DNA of 64,000 bases from assembly GCA_023362775.1 (NCBI GenBank), contig JALMGJ010000003.1, positions 184,719,225-184,783,224 on the forward strand. The letters run 5' to 3'. Source of the DNA: Charina bottae. Taxonomy: Eukaryota; Chordata; Lepidosauria; Squamata; Charinaidae. Below are positions 10,247 through 21,650 of this stretch, one piece after another. The stretch's first letter is position 1; each line of letters begins with the position of its first letter. The notes beneath the pieces are model-generated. The model was not told the DNA's origin, did not search any database, and was given only the letters and a program-made list of their open reading frames with translations. The position numbers and the translations under genes are program-made.

Positions 10247-12084
10247 CATTTTCTTGGATTTGATATGAAGCCGAGACTGGAGCCATTGAGTATTTGGTGA
10301 TGCTTGAGAGGTGGCACAAATGATGCAAGTTTTTTCTTTGTATTATGCAATACGTTTAAAAAGAGAATGTGCCCATATTAAAGAACTCTGCCTCTGTATC
10401 TGCCAAGCTGCTGATGCCACATTCTTGTTGTTACAACTTGGCAAGAATGGGCAATGTTTCTGTAGTCAAGAGTTGCCTTTTATTTTTTTTCCCCAGAGAG
10501 AATGGGGGGTGTTGTCACAAAGAAGTGTGGGGCTGACTTTTGTTTTCAAGGAAAATAGGTTCATTGAGATGCCTAATGAGCATATGAGATGTTTAACGCA
10601 CCTATTTGACAGGCATTGTTCCCCAACCCCACATAAAAAAAGATGAATGTTGCACTGCTGGTGAGATTCAGAAGTGTGATTAGATGGAAAAAAGTCTCCT
10701 GAGGCCATAAAAAAGACTAGAAGTCACATGTGGTCTACAGGCTTTAATTTGCTCACCCTTACAAGGGAATGTCTTAATAGACTGCAGTATCTAACCAATC
10801 TTGGGTGATGTCAAAATTGAGGGTGTAATTAACTTCACCTTTACTCTAGAAAGTGGTTCCATTCTGCATAGGGCAGACTGAAAAAAAAGAAAACTTTCCA
10901 TGGTCACAAAGTTAGTTTCATTTTACTGGATCAGTTTTCTTAGAAGTTTCATTGTTAGTTAGATAGGCAATTAAATATTGACTTTTATGACACAGTATCA
11001 GCAAGTCATACTGAGCTACACATTAGTTTGGTTGCAAATGCATAGATTTGTAATAAAATTTCTACGTTAATGGGTTTTGCTATGGTAATAAGACTATTAC
11101 TGTGGATTGCTTTAAGTCTTGGACTTGGCAAAGCAGTGGTAATAGCCCATGATTTTCAGGTGATATGTCTCCATGGGAGCTAATTGTGGGATCATTACTT
11201 CTTGATGTAGAACCACTCTGAAATCTTCTGAATATACATCAACAAATCCCTCTACTCTCTTGGCTTCTGTGTGGAAAATATAGTTTGTATGGTATATGAG
11301 AAAACTGAACTGAGTTTTGACAGCTCTACAAACTCAGCTAATGGCAAGGAAAAGGCATTTTTGAAGCTATCTAATTTATCTCTCTTAACTGATGAACAGC
11401 CCTAGATAAGTTCAAAATGAAAAGTACTCATCTACCAACTTAGAGAGATCTGTTCAATAGCTTTAGGAAGCATAAAAGTTTCTGCCTAATTGTGATTCTA
11501 AGCTTTGCTTACAAATGCTGTTAATGTCCCTGTTTACTTTACAGTTTGTTACTGTTTTGAATTATACAAGTTATGAATTCATACAACCATTAAATTTTCA
11601 AGTTGTCATGAAAGTAATAAGGAGAACCATCCATTTGTATCACACTGAGTTTTCAAATTACTCATCATCAAAGCACTTAGATGTTGAAAAAGTGAAAAGT
11701 AGAAATGACCTGATGGTTCCATCAAATTGTGTTCCATTAACAGAAAGGCTTAATAATAAACCATAGCTATTAATAGCTAAATACAGAAGATATTTTTTTC
11801 CAAAAAGATTCCAATTAACTACTTTTGAAGCATTTATTTTTCTTATAGCATTTTGAATGATGTTGAAGTGATACCCAGAAATAATTATTTTTACGATATG
11901 CAAAAGGCAATAGATTAACACTTCATGCTGTAATACAATTTCATTTTGCTAAATATTTTTCTGCTGTCTAGATGCATCCTTTTATCTTTTAGCCTCATCA
12001 GAGTTTTTCTCTGCTGGATCTCTTCACTTTTCATATTTATGTGTTAAAGCTGTGCAGCATTTCAGTTTCATTTCCAAGAGAGTG
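10247..12084. other. Non-coding stretch, nothing recognised
   Basis: Short frames at 10311-10646 (plus), 10466-10708 (minus), 11515-11766 (plus) and 11658-11921 (minus) have no motif or repeat structure and compositions expected by chance. Confidence 0.45.
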
Positions 12085-12270
12085 TTCTGGAGTGTCCAAA
12101 GCTGTGAATGTAGCATCTTTTGGCGGTTCTTTAAAGCAGCTGTGTCTTTTCCCAGGATCACGCAGCTGCCCTCTGAAGCTGTCACATAACTTCAGGAAAA
12201 GATATAGCTGTTTTAAAGAGTTGAAGACAGGTGTTACATTGCTGCATACAACACTTCTGCATGTCCAAAA
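12085..12270. repeat. Imperfect inverted repeat (foldback)
   Basis: ctttaaagcagctgtgtctt (from about 12130) and the later ggaaaagatatagctgtttt (ending about 12214) pair as inverted copies with a few mismatches. Weaker pairing continues outward (aatgtagcatc against the complement of ggtgttacatt). The arms meet near 12172. Because of the symmetry, both strands carry a frame containing SLKQL ... SCFKE. It may be an old MITE. I found no TIR or target duplication that would name the family. Confidence 0.6.
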
Positions 12271-14384
12271 CACATTTTTGGAATCAAGTTAAAAACACAG
12301 CCCTAATATGTACCATTCATTTCCAATATACACCTTATGAGACCTTGCTTACAAAATCTCAGATAAATCAGGCAGCCTTCTGCTGTTATGCATCTTTTGG
12401 TCTTCATAAATCATCCTGTCAGTTCTCTCTCTCTCTCTGTGTGTGTGTGTCTATGTGGGCTTCAGCTATATAGCAAAAGTATTATGCATATCAGAAGTCA
12501 ACCAGCCAACAGAGAAACAGCAACCATACACAAAAAGTGAACTGTGTGAAGAAGACAATGGTTCCCAAAGAGGTCACTGGAGAAGTGATGAATTATGTGA
12601 CCTTCACAATTTCTCATCTTTTATCCCTTTATCTGATTAGAAGCATGCAAGAGGCTGCACTTGCTATCTCAATCCCTCTGGTACATATCTAGTGTCCCAC
12701 CCAGATATACACATATCTTGGAAGAAAAGGCCTAAAGCAGGGAACTTGATCTGTATGTGAATTTTAAGCAGATTCATTGGCTGCTTCAGACCTTCTATCA
12801 CTGATGGGCCTGCCACCTGGTAATCCTCCATCCCTCACATAATTTAAATATGGGGAGGCTGAAATCATATCAATGAGATGGGATTTGTGTTTTATCAACA
12901 TAAAGTTATGTATATTTTGTGGGTGGGGGTAAAAGAGTTTAAGGAATCACTATGTAATACTGAAAGGAAAAAAAATATTGAAAAAAAATATTGATATATT
13001 GTTGTTGCTTTTAAGTGGGGGGCAAGGAAGAGTATTTTCCAGAAAGTTGGTCAAATGTCTCGGAGTTATTTTGTCTACAATGATGCATTGCAATCCATTT
13101 CTTGTTATCTTTTTTTAAAAAAAGTACTTATTTACAGCATTTGTATTTATTATATTGTCAATTTAAAACAATGTGATTTGATAATATTTGAAATGTATCA
13201 AATTTGGTCAGCCTGATGAGGAAAAACTTTATTCTTCCTAGTGGATTGGCCAATAGGAATATCTACAAGACTTACCAAATTCTGTCCCATCATAAGAAGG
13301 CTATGGGTTTAACACTGGCAATGTCTGCAGGCTACTTTTCTGCTATCCACATTGTTATTCTCTATTTTATTCATTTCTTGGTTTTCCATTTTTCTTACCA
13401 TGCTGATCTCCCATTTTATTTTTACTTTATTGTATTTGATGTTTTGATTTTTGGTCACATACAAACAGAAATATAGAGTTGTATTTCTTTCTTTTTAAAA
13501 GTTTAATAAAGCACAAGAGGAAAATAAAAAGAAAAAAAATGCAAATACAGCTTCTGTGTCATTTATTTTCACACTATAGTAATGATCTGTATAATTCAAG
13601 AAGTCTTGTCACTGCTGACCATGCCAGGGCTCAATAGACTGGCTGGCTGCAGCTTTTAGAGGACTTCAGTGGGAATAGCCTGAGAAAGGTGCTGGGATCC
13701 AAGAAACTCAGGAAAGACTTATTTCTCCCTCTTCCTGTTCTCCCCCACTAGGCTTAGAGACCCCAGAATTGAAAGTACCTAGACAAGTTGTGAGAGCCAG
13801 GAAGGGAGAAAGTGAAACTGGCAAGAGACTCTGGAAGCTGTCTTTGGAATTGTCTGTGGAGAAGTGAGTATGTATAGTTTGTTAAGCCAAGGCCCTTCTA
13901 CTGGAAATATACATAAATTATCTATCTAAAAGCAACATAAAAATAAATGCTATAATTTAGAGAAGAACAGCGTAGGTGTGTCTGGAAAGTTCCTGTCCCT
14001 TTTTTCCACCCTCTGACAAATTGTTACCTCATTATCACACCATTTTTATTGCTGTGTGGCTAGTATATAACAGTGACATTTTATAATCCTATGTACTTTT
14101 AATTAAACTGAAGCTCTTTGTTAAAATAAAGATTACAGCAAGTCATACTGTATTCTGGCAAAATTACTTATCATTTAATTAATATTTCCTTTATTTATTA
14201 CAGGTGCACTTGCCTTTAATAGCCATGTAATTCTTTAGGAATAAGCAACCCCCATTACCAGAAAAAAGAAAACTCTTGTCCTGCAAATAAATTGCATCTC
14301 AACAGAGGCTGAAATAGTTCATATATGTGTATTTTCAGAACAGTCCTTTAGATATTAAGTCTTTGAATTCTATTGTCAGCAAGG
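12271..14384. other. Non-coding stretch with a short CT/GT run
   Basis: A (CT)n(GT)n run lies at about 12425-12451 and A-rich runs near 12969-12990. The frame at 13204-13476 (90 codons) is hydrophobic and AT-rich with no recognisable family. Otherwise nothing is seen. Confidence 0.45.
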
Positions 14385-15075
14385 TATTGTACTACCAACC
14401 CTATTGTACGCCTGTGAAACATGGACCCTCTACAAACGCCACCTCCAACTTCTTGAAAGATTCCATTAACGCTGCCTCTGAAAAATTCTGCAAATTACTT
14501 GGAAAGATAGACAGACTAATGTTAGCATATTGGAAGAAGCAAAGACCACCAGCATTGAAACAATGATCATCCAACATCAACTTCGCTGGACCGGCCATGT
14601 TGTTCGAATGCTTGACCATTGTCTTCCAAAGCAGTTACTTTACTCCCAATTTAAGAATGGAAAACGGAATATTGGTAGACAGAAAAAGGGATTCAAAGAT
14701 ATTCTCAATGCTAATTTTAAAAAAATTAATATCAGCATTGAGAACTGGGAAGCCCTAACTCATGAGCATTTCAGTTGGAGGTCAGCCTTTATTAAAGGCG
14801 CTATGGACTCTGAAGAAGCACGAGTACAGGGTGAAAGGGAGAAACGAGCTAAGAGGAAGGCACGTCAAGCAAACCCTCATCATGACCGTCTTCCACCCGG
14901 AAACCTATGCCCTCATTGTGGGAGGTTGTGCAGATCCAGAATTGGCCTTTACAGCCACTTATGGATCCACTGTTAAGATTTTACCCCTGGAAGACAATCT
15001 TACTCAGCTACGAGTGATCGCCAAGAACAAGAACAGCAAGGTAGGCAGAAAAACAAATGAAATACATAAATGAAT
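14385..15075 (+). mobile_element. 5'-truncated non-LTR retrotransposon with terminal finger
   Basis: Only the last part of ORF2 and a short 3' UTR remain. The coding part begins with LYACETWT (about 14405) and ends in a Cys/His finger. The UTR keeps ctacgagtgatcgcc before an A-rich tail (aaaaacaaatgaaatac). I recognise the LYACETW ... QLRWTGHV ... CPHCGR arrangement from vertebrate LINE-like proteins but cannot name the clade with certainty. Confidence 0.75.
14403..14976 (+). pseudogene. LINE ORF2 C-terminus with zinc-finger-like end
   Basis: The frame reads LLYACETWTLYKRHLQLL, then meets two in-frame stops between about 14460 and 14480, then is open for 148 codons from 14530. Visible blocks are QLRWTGHVVRM, the basic run REKRAKRKARQ, and the terminal CPHCGRLCRSRIGLYSH, where C-x2-C ... 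H suggests a single C2H2-type finger. In related elements this region follows the RT domain. RT and endonuclease are absent. A different frame over the same bases (14762-15073) is a shadow. Confidence 0.75.
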
Positions 15076-15129
15076 GAAAATCTTACAGAGAATGATGTTG
15101 GTGGACCTGTGAAAGTCTCCTGAAATAAC

Positions 15130-15402
15130 TGTCAGCCCTACAAGTTGGACACGCCAGGAAACTGACTCTACAGGATGACAAGATCTATACTTTATTCAGA
15201 GAGGCTTTAGTAACGGAATCTTGCAAGTCTGAATGTGTTTTTCCTTCACTCCTTCTTATACCCCAAGGAATCAAGGGGGAACCAGTCTGAGTTTCTAATA
15301 CTTTCCTGCTCCCCAGGGCTTAACACATGCTTCTTCTGCACCTGTTGGTGTCCTAATGGCTTTTAGATGCCTTCTCCAAGGTCATTTCTATGGCTCCTTA
15401 CA
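15130..15402 (-). mobile_element. Probable solo LTR (Gypsy-like), minus orientation
   Basis: Starts tgtcagccct and can be read to ctccttaca, giving TG...CA ends. ctttattcagag near 15190 is an AATAAA signal on the minus strand. Flanking ataac and atgaa match at only 3 of 5 positions, so the right edge is uncertain. It resembles the LTRs at 36801-37063 and 50638-50962 in length and layout but not clearly in sequence. Confidence 0.4.
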
Positions 15403-15609
15403 ATGAAGCCCATCTCACCAACATTTGAATCCCATTTCACAGTGAGCACCAAAAATGCCCACATTCCTTCAGGTTCACAGATAGAATTTCCCAGATAAAC
15501 AAGGAAGGCTAATAATTGCAACAACTGGAAATATATGAAGAAGTATCTCTGATACAGGGTGGGGGTGGGGTAGGGAATTATATCATTTGACATTATTGTA
15601 GCTTACATG

Positions 15610-16745
15610 CTACATGCTATTCAGAATAAAGGAAAGTGTGGCTAATTGACATCCATTTTTGGAAAGTTGGTTGAATGTATTATTAAGGAAAAAATAAGTA
15701 AACAGGAGACAGTCTCGCTGAAAAACAACCAATATGTTTCCTGCAAATATAAGTCTTGTCTCAGTAACGTTTTTAATCAATAAGCATATACTGTACATTG
15801 CAGGGACCCAACAAATATTGTATACATAGTCTTTCAAAAGGTCAAAGCTCCTGAACAAATTCATCATGAGATTAAAAGACAGATGCTCTTAGGAATTGAC
15901 AATAATTTGGTTACAAAGTGGGAAATAGATCTTAAGAACTAACAGGCAATTCTCACTCTACTGAAAAGTGGAAAGTGAAATCCCCAAGGACATTCACTTT
16001 GGCATCAGAGCTTTTCAACATGTATATAAAGGAATGAGCAGTGAGGAGGACAGGGATGCCAATTATATCATTGTTCAGGGTGGTAAAATAAAAAAAAAGG
16101 ATTGTGATGAGCTCCAAAAGGATCTCCCAAAACTGGATGAAGGGACTTAAAAATGACAAAGACAGTTCAGTATAAACCAACGTGAAATGCTAGTGTGTAT
16201 ACACACACAGAGAGAGAGAATACAAAGACCAGCTTTGCATTAATGGGACCTGAACTGGTAGAGACTGACCAGTGATCTTGGAGGCATGATGGACAACTCA
16301 GTGAAAAGGTCTCCGCAGTGTGCAGTTATAAAAAAAAAGGCAAATCATTAGGAAGCCAAATGAAAACATAACTGCTTTTATAATAAAACCCATGTATAAT
16401 TTTATAGCAGGATTATACTTAGAATACTGTGTACAGTTCTGGTCAACATATCTTAAGAAAAGAAAAAAGTGCTAACCAAAATGATTATGGGACTGGAGCA
16501 GCTCCCTAAAAAGAAAGGTTACAGCAACTGGGATTCTTTAGTTTGTAATGATGGAGTGTAAGAGAAGAAATAATAGAAATACAGTACATTACAGCATGCA
16601 TGGTATTGATAATATGGAGAGAGAAGTCCTCTCACACAAACCCCACTTTCTCTGTGTTACAACTCAGGTGATCCACTGAAACAAAATGCTAAGCGATTTA
16701 GCACTGATAGAAGGGAACAGCATAGAAATAAGCTGTTGAATTTGC
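15610..16745 (+). mobile_element. Decayed classic CR1 LINE fragment
   Basis: Text typical of chicken-type CR1 ORF2 can be followed through many frameshifts: gctaattgacatccattttt near 15641, gacaactcagtgaaaaggtc near 16290, agaatactgtgtacagttct near 16421, and tgggattctttagtttgtaa near 16529. No open frame survives, so I list it as a DNA relic. Deletions are evident between blocks. It differs from the CR1/L2-type LINE at 4226-5382, which has a different RT and tail. Confidence 0.75.
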
Positions 16746-16849
16746 TTTGAAATTTGTGATAATGGAAGCTAAATTGAAGTTTAGAAGATGACAGGACAGG
16801 TTAATAAAGAATCAGGCTACTAATATTAAGGCTGTCTACAACTGCTTAC

Positions 16850-17260
16850 TAGAAGATAAAGCTAGATCAGCACTCTTGTCATTACCAAGTTAGAAGGCTA
16901 CAGGAACTGATGGAATACCCACAAAAATATGGCAAGCAATAGAAGAGGAATCAGTAGAAGTTCTAACCAAGCTATGCCAGAAAATCTGGAGAACAATACA
17001 GTGGCCAACTCATTGGAAGAAATCAATCAACATTCCAATACCAAAAAGGAGATATAACAGACTATGCAAGCTGTTGTACAATATCCCTGATTTCACATGC
17101 TAGCAAAATAATGCTTAGGACCATCCAACACAGATTAGACGCCTACATGGAAAGAGAGATGCCAGATGTTAAAGCTGGCTTCCAAAAGAGATGAGAAACA
17201 TGAGACATTATTGCTGATACAGCTGGATAATTGAGAAAACCAAATGATTTTCAAATTCCA
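16850..17260 (+). mobile_element. RTE/Bov-B-like LINE relic, part 1 (RT N-terminal region)
   Basis: Translation with stops shows GTDGIPTKIWQAIEEE, then QWPTHWKKSINIPIPK, then ISHASKIMLRTIQHRL-like text with frameshifts, matching the fingers region of Bov-B/RTE RT. It is very degenerate. The next RT blocks appear only after 19130, so a young LINE (17506-18435) and other DNA separate the pieces, or two copies are involved. Confidence 0.7.
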
Positions 17261-17505
17261 AAGCAGAAAAGTGATCCTAGGAATAGGATTGTTTTAGAAC
17301 TTCTGGGCATTTAAAGTGCAAACGTTTTTCCAAGGCTGTTTGGGAATGTAACTATGCACCTTTAAGAAATTATTCAGTTGGATGTAATGAAAAAAAAATG
17401 TTCTTTTATATAATTATGCTGCAAGACAGAGGGTCATAAAGCATATATAATGTTAATTGTCTTTGGAAAAATTCATTTGTATTTGTTATTCTTATTCATA
17501 ATGAT

Positions 17506-18435
17506 TTATTATTATTTATTTATTTATTTATTGTGTCCAGATAAAACTTTACTCTGCCAAAATGTAGCCACCACCACAGCTTTGTCATTAGCTTGCTGTA
17601 GGTCGTCAACAGTACAAAGCTCTGGCAGTAATCGTCACACCATCAGATGCGCCGGGTCTTGGGTTTCTCCGCATTCACATAATGTATTGTCATCAGCCAA
17701 CAACCCCCACTTAAATAAATTCGTCTTGCACCTTGGTACCCCCACCCTCATCCTGTTCATTGTCCTCCAAACTATATAAGGGAGAGTGTTTCCAGCGGCC
17801 TTTTCTTCCTTCGATAAAATACTCAAATCGGTGAGCTCATTCCTCCATTTACTTATTCGATTCTGTTCTTTGGCCCCCTCTAGGGTATTAGTTCTTGCCA
17901 TAAAACTCTTTCCAGATCTAAGTCGATGAATTGGGGGAGCATATCCATTCAAATGGTGACGAGAGTCAGTCTCTTGCTTGGTTCTTTCGGCAACTGCTTC
18001 TACTTCCCTTCTAATCTTAGGTGGAGCAATGCCAACAAGAGAATATAGCTTATTAACTGGCATAGATTTGAGGCATCCCGTCACTATACACATTGCTTCA
18101 TTCACAGCGATATCTACTTGCTTCATATGTGCCGATGCGTTCCATACTGGTGCTGCATATTCAGCAGTAGAGACACTTGAGGTCAGAACTGATGCTTGTA
18201 ACGTAGCTGGCTGGGCTCCCCATGCATAGTTTGTCAATCGTTGGATGTTATTCCTAGCACATACTTTAGCCTTGATATTCAGGCAATGTTGCTTAAAGGA
18301 AAGCGTTCTGTCCAACATAACACCCAAATATTTAGGTGTTGGGCAGTATTGTAATCTGTTCCCTCTCCACGTAATATCCAGTTCAACCCCTGCATCTTGA
18401 CTGCGAAGATGAAAGGTGCATACTTGAGTTTTGTG
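17506..18435 (-). mobile_element. Young 5'-truncated non-LTR retrotransposon
   Basis: A perfect 14-bp target duplication ttattcataatgat lies at 17492-17505 and 18436-18449. On the minus strand the element runs from 18435 to a (TAAA)n tail at 17506-17532. It holds one long frame ending in a Cys-rich segment. The perfect duplication and nearly intact frame imply a recent insertion. The clade is not certain; a Jockey/CR1/I-group assignment would fit the post-RT blocks. Confidence 0.85.
17635..18434 (-). pseudogene. LINE ORF2, post-RT C-terminal region
   Basis: The frame is open from the truncation point (18434) to a TGA at 17635-17637; the first Met is at 18327, giving 230 codons. Visible blocks are TPKYLGVMLDRTLSF, IKAKVCARNNIQRL, STAEYAAPVWNAS, VGIAPPKIRREV and a terminal CECGETQDPAHL, half of a C-x-C ... 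H ... C motif. The reading continues sensibly after the TGA, so that stop probably replaced a cysteine codon near the end. The RT catalytic core and endonuclease lie upstream of the truncation and are lost. Confidence 0.8.
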
Positions 18436-18449
18436 TTATTCATAATGAT

Positions 18450-19129
18450 AGTTTGCATTTATGTAGCATTTTTAATTAAATGTCAATCTTTTTTTAAAGA
18501 TTTCCTATAGGCCTCATGATAATTTTTTCAGCCATTTTTTGAAGCGCAGGGTTATTACTGTGTTTTCCTCCAATTTGATGCAAAAGTTGAGGCTTCTGAA
18601 TCTTTGAATGCCCTTTGATTATGTCCATGTGTGAAACAGATGATATAGAATCTATTGCCCATGCATTATTGTATTGGTGGTTTCACAGGGATATTGCAGT
18701 CCATTTTATTTCCCCTCATTTGATAAAAATATCTAAACCATACTAATTTATTTTACACACTACCCCTTTTATCTGATCAGACAGAGTCGATCTTTCTGGA
18801 TATCACCAAATATTTTTATGCTGCTAGAAAACTGATTCTTCCTCCTGTTTCATAAATATGGAAATTTTAGATTGAAGTCTTTCTTCTCAGATTATGTATC
18901 TTAGGTCTAACCACCAGGTTATAGGCAGAAATTTAGATTTAATGGGAATTACAGAGTTATAATATCAGTGCTAACAACAATAGTAATTTTAGGCTTCAAA
19001 GGGATGGTATTGGTGGGAATAAACATTTTGTCTTATTTTGTTATCTGACTGAACTCATATTCAAGCCCAGTGTTTCTAATTTTGTTCTAATCAAACTATT
19101 GGGTTGATTGTGTAATGCGATGCTGGTCA
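18450..19129. other. Non-coding stretch, nothing recognised
   Basis: AT-rich sequence between the young LINE and the next RTE blocks. No repeat family seen. Confidence 0.4.
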
Positions 19130-20371
19130 ATGCCCAAAATAAAGATTTTGATTTGGGAAAAATCAAAGAGGAAAAGCCAAAGAATACCAAAAAGATGTCA
19201 GTACGTGCTTCATTGATTATAGAAAGGTCTTTCATTGTGTCAATCATGTCAACCTGCAGAATGTCCTTAAAAAAACAGGAATCCCAGGAGATCTCTTTAT
19301 CCTCATGTAAAATCTATTCACAGGTCAGGAAGCCACTGTAGGGACAGAACATGGCAAAATAGATGGGCTTCAGGTTGGCAAAGGAGTATACTCTTCCCTT
19401 ATTTGTCCAAACTATATGCAGAATATACAAGGGAAGATGGAATGGAAGAAGATGATCAGTTTTAGGAAGAAAGATCAGTAACCTGTACTATGCTGATGAC
19501 ACTTCTCTGATCTCTGAGAATGCAAATGATTGCCAGACTCTAGTAATGAAAGTCAAGGATCAAAGTGAAAAAAGCAGCTAAGATTAATTATAAAGAAGAC
19601 CAAGCTAATGACAAAATATACAGCAACCAGCCTTAGAAATGACAATGACAATATTAAAATGATGTATAGCTTCTGCCTTTTAGGATCAGCTATCAACAAT
19701 AATAAAGAAACCTGCAGTCAAGGCAAACATCAGAGATTATCACTTGATAGAGTAGTTATGAAGGTCTTGGAAAAGATATTCAGATGCCAGGATATGGCTA
19801 TACCTACAAAGATCAGTCTTGCCAACCTAGCAATTCGAAAGCATGCAAATGCAAGTAGATAAATAGGTACCACTTCGGTGGGAAGGTAACAGCATTACGC
19901 GCGCGTCATGCCAGCCACATGACCGCAGAAGCATGTTCGGAAAACTCTGGCTCTTCAGCTAGCAGATGGAGATGAGCACCGGCTCCCTAGAGTCGGACAT
20001 GACTGTGTGGGGAAACCTTTACTTTACCTTTTACAAAGATCAGAATTGTGCAGACAATGGTTTTTCTTGGGATAATCTATGGAAACAAAAGTTGGACTTT
20101 GAAGAAGCAGAATAGAAAGAGTATTGATGCTTTTGAAATTTGGTGTTGAAGAAGACTCCTGAGAATACAATAGATAGCCAATAAAACAAATGAATGGATT
20201 ATCAAACAAATCAACCCAGAGTTCTGACTCAAGGCACATATGAGCAGTGTCAAATTATACTACTTCAGTCACATTATGTGAAGCTCTCTGAAGTTTATAA
20301 TGCTGGGAAATGTAGAAGGTAAGAGAAGAGAATGACCAGCAGCAAGGTGGATAGACTCAATTACAGTGGGT
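19130..20371 (+). mobile_element. RTE/Bov-B-like LINE relic, part 2 (interrupted by a SINE)
   Basis: Frameshifted RT text: CFIDYRKVFHCVNH near 19208-19250, a YYADDTSLISE catalytic block near 19490-19520, FLLGSAINN near 19675, and a thumb-like block after the SINE (20044 on). The YADD-type box and CFIDY ... H block are RTE hallmarks. The 3' text aagaggagaatgacc-like and aggtggatagactcaatta precedes the Gypsy insertion at 20372 and continues beyond it at 30965-31085. A type B SINE sits at 19817-20032. Confidence 0.75.
19817..20032 (+). mobile_element. tRNA-derived SINE (type B), 5'-truncated
   Basis: Contains gcaattcgaaagcatgcaaa, ggtaccacttcggtggg and gagtcggacatgactg with a ctttactttacc tail. 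An 11-bp target duplication acaaagatcag lies at 19806-19816 and 20033-20043. The tRNA head is missing. It interrupts the RTE relic, so it is younger than that element. Confidence 0.85.
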
Positions 20372-20828
20372 TCTCCAATCCCAACTAAGACTCAAAACAG
20401 GAAGGGGTGAAATATAGTCTTTTATTTACAATAAAACACAAAAGTATAGAGAGACACGAGATGCTTGCGGAATTCAAATTGTGACTCGGTGATTAGTTCC
20501 TGGTAGGCATGCACGTGGGAAGCCACCAGTGGAAGTGATGCAAAGTGGTAGTTTGAAGTCCATTGTGGTTCCCAGGCAACAGTTTGACCAAGTACTTGGG
20601 GCCGGGCAGAATTCTGGCAAGGCTTGGCATGGCAGTGAGGCAAGATTCCAGCACGAGGCTTGGCACAGTGGCTAGTCAAGATTCCGGCGCGAAGCTTGGC
20701 TGGGTGGCAAGGCAAGGCAAGGTTCTGGCGTGAAGCTCGGCTGAGCGGCAAGGCAAGGCTCAGGCAGGGTTTCTGGTGCAGCAATGGGATCTCGCTTCAC
20801 TGAAGGCTGTGGCAAGAAACGTGAATGT
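20372..20828 (-). repeat. 3' LTR of the Gypsy element, truncated
   Basis: Matches the right LTR from its inner edge (ccaactaagactcaaaacag) through a short block of 36-bp units to ggctgtggcaagaaacgtga, then switches to integrase-coding sequence. The part equal to the last 280 bases or so of the right LTR is missing, as are the expected chromodomain end and polypurine tract. An internal deletion near 20825 explains this. Minus-strand AATAAA-type signal is visible as tttattt near 20420. Confidence 0.8.
20606..20775 (-). repeat. 36-bp minisatellite inside the 3' LTR (few units)
   Basis: About four or five degenerate units of the form ggcaaggttctggcgtgaag ... gcttggctggg. The other LTR has about sixteen (30062-30640). 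Confidence 0.75.
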
Positions 20829-20829
20829 G

Positions 20830-21250
20830 GGATGGCAGGGTTAGCCTTGAAGGTGACAGGATTGATCACAGCTTAAACTGGAAAAGGTCCCAGGAACTGG
20901 TGGTCCAATTTCCAGGATGGGCATGTGGAGGTCAGATGCTTGGTGGAAAGCCACACCAAGTTGCCGACTGCTAGCAAAGGTCCCGGCTTCTGGTGGCGAT
21001 CAGAAAACCACTTGTAATCTTCCTTGGCCTTCTCCAACTGCTTGCAAAGGACCTGGTGGCTGGCCTGTAGCTCCTGAAAAAACTGATTGGCGGCAGGCAT
21101 GTAGGATTCTGAGGACGCAAGAGGAAAGTGTTGAGGGTGGAAACTGTAGTTCGCCAAGAATGGAGACATCTTGGTAGAGGTGTGCAGCGCATTGTTGCAG
21201 GCGAATTCTGCTACTGCTAGTAGGTATGCCCAATTGTCTTGTTGGAAGTT
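20830..21250 (-). pseudogene. Gypsy integrase C-terminal region
   Basis: Frame 20873-21169 carries SPFLANYSFHPQHFP, then the helical FQELQASHQVLCKQLEKAKE, then DRHQKPGPLLAVGNLVWLST and WKLDHQFLGPF. These are the usual blocks after the integrase core in Gypsy elements. A stop interrupts before an NPVTF block, and the frame then runs straight into LTR sequence, so the end of pol and any chromodomain are deleted. Several overlapping frames here are shadows. Confidence 0.75.
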
Positions 21251-21271
21251 AACATAACGCAGGTACTGCTC

Positions 21272-21638
21272 CTAGATGGTGTTCACCCGTTCTGTCCCCC
21301 CATCTGATTCTGGGTGATAAACTGATGATAGGTGGCTCTGGAGACTGAAGTTCTTCAGGAGTTCTCTCCAGAACTGGGCAGTGATCTGGGAACCTTGGTC
21401 AGAGATCACACTCTTGGCCAACCCATGCAGCCTGAAGACATGTTTAATATACAGTTGCACAGTTTCTTGGGCAGTGGAAAGACCTGCACATGCGATGAAA
21501 TGCACAATTTTTGTCATCGATTCAACCAACACCAAAATGGTTGTGGCTTCTTGGGAGTCTGGGAGATAAATTACAAAGTCCATCGATATGGACTCCCAAG
21601 GTTGTCTCGGTGTGGGTAGTGGCATAAGAAGCTCCGAA
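21272..21638 (-). pseudogene. Gypsy integrase core
   Basis: In the frame ending at 21272, visible blocks are WESISMDFVIYLP (first catalytic Asp), SVISDQGSQITAQFW (second Asp) and YHPESDGGTERVN (region of the catalytic Glu). This is the DDE integrase core that inserts cDNA into the genome. The N-terminal zinc domain is separated by a LINE inserted at 21651-22347; the first residues of the listed frame come up to that junction. A stop precedes the C-terminal region. Confidence 0.85.
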
Positions 21639-21650
21639 GGCTTCCCTGTC

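Noticed and set aside
13204..13476. 90-codon hydrophobic frame, possible membrane protein
   Set aside because: AT-rich chance frame; no start context, splice sites or relatives recognised.
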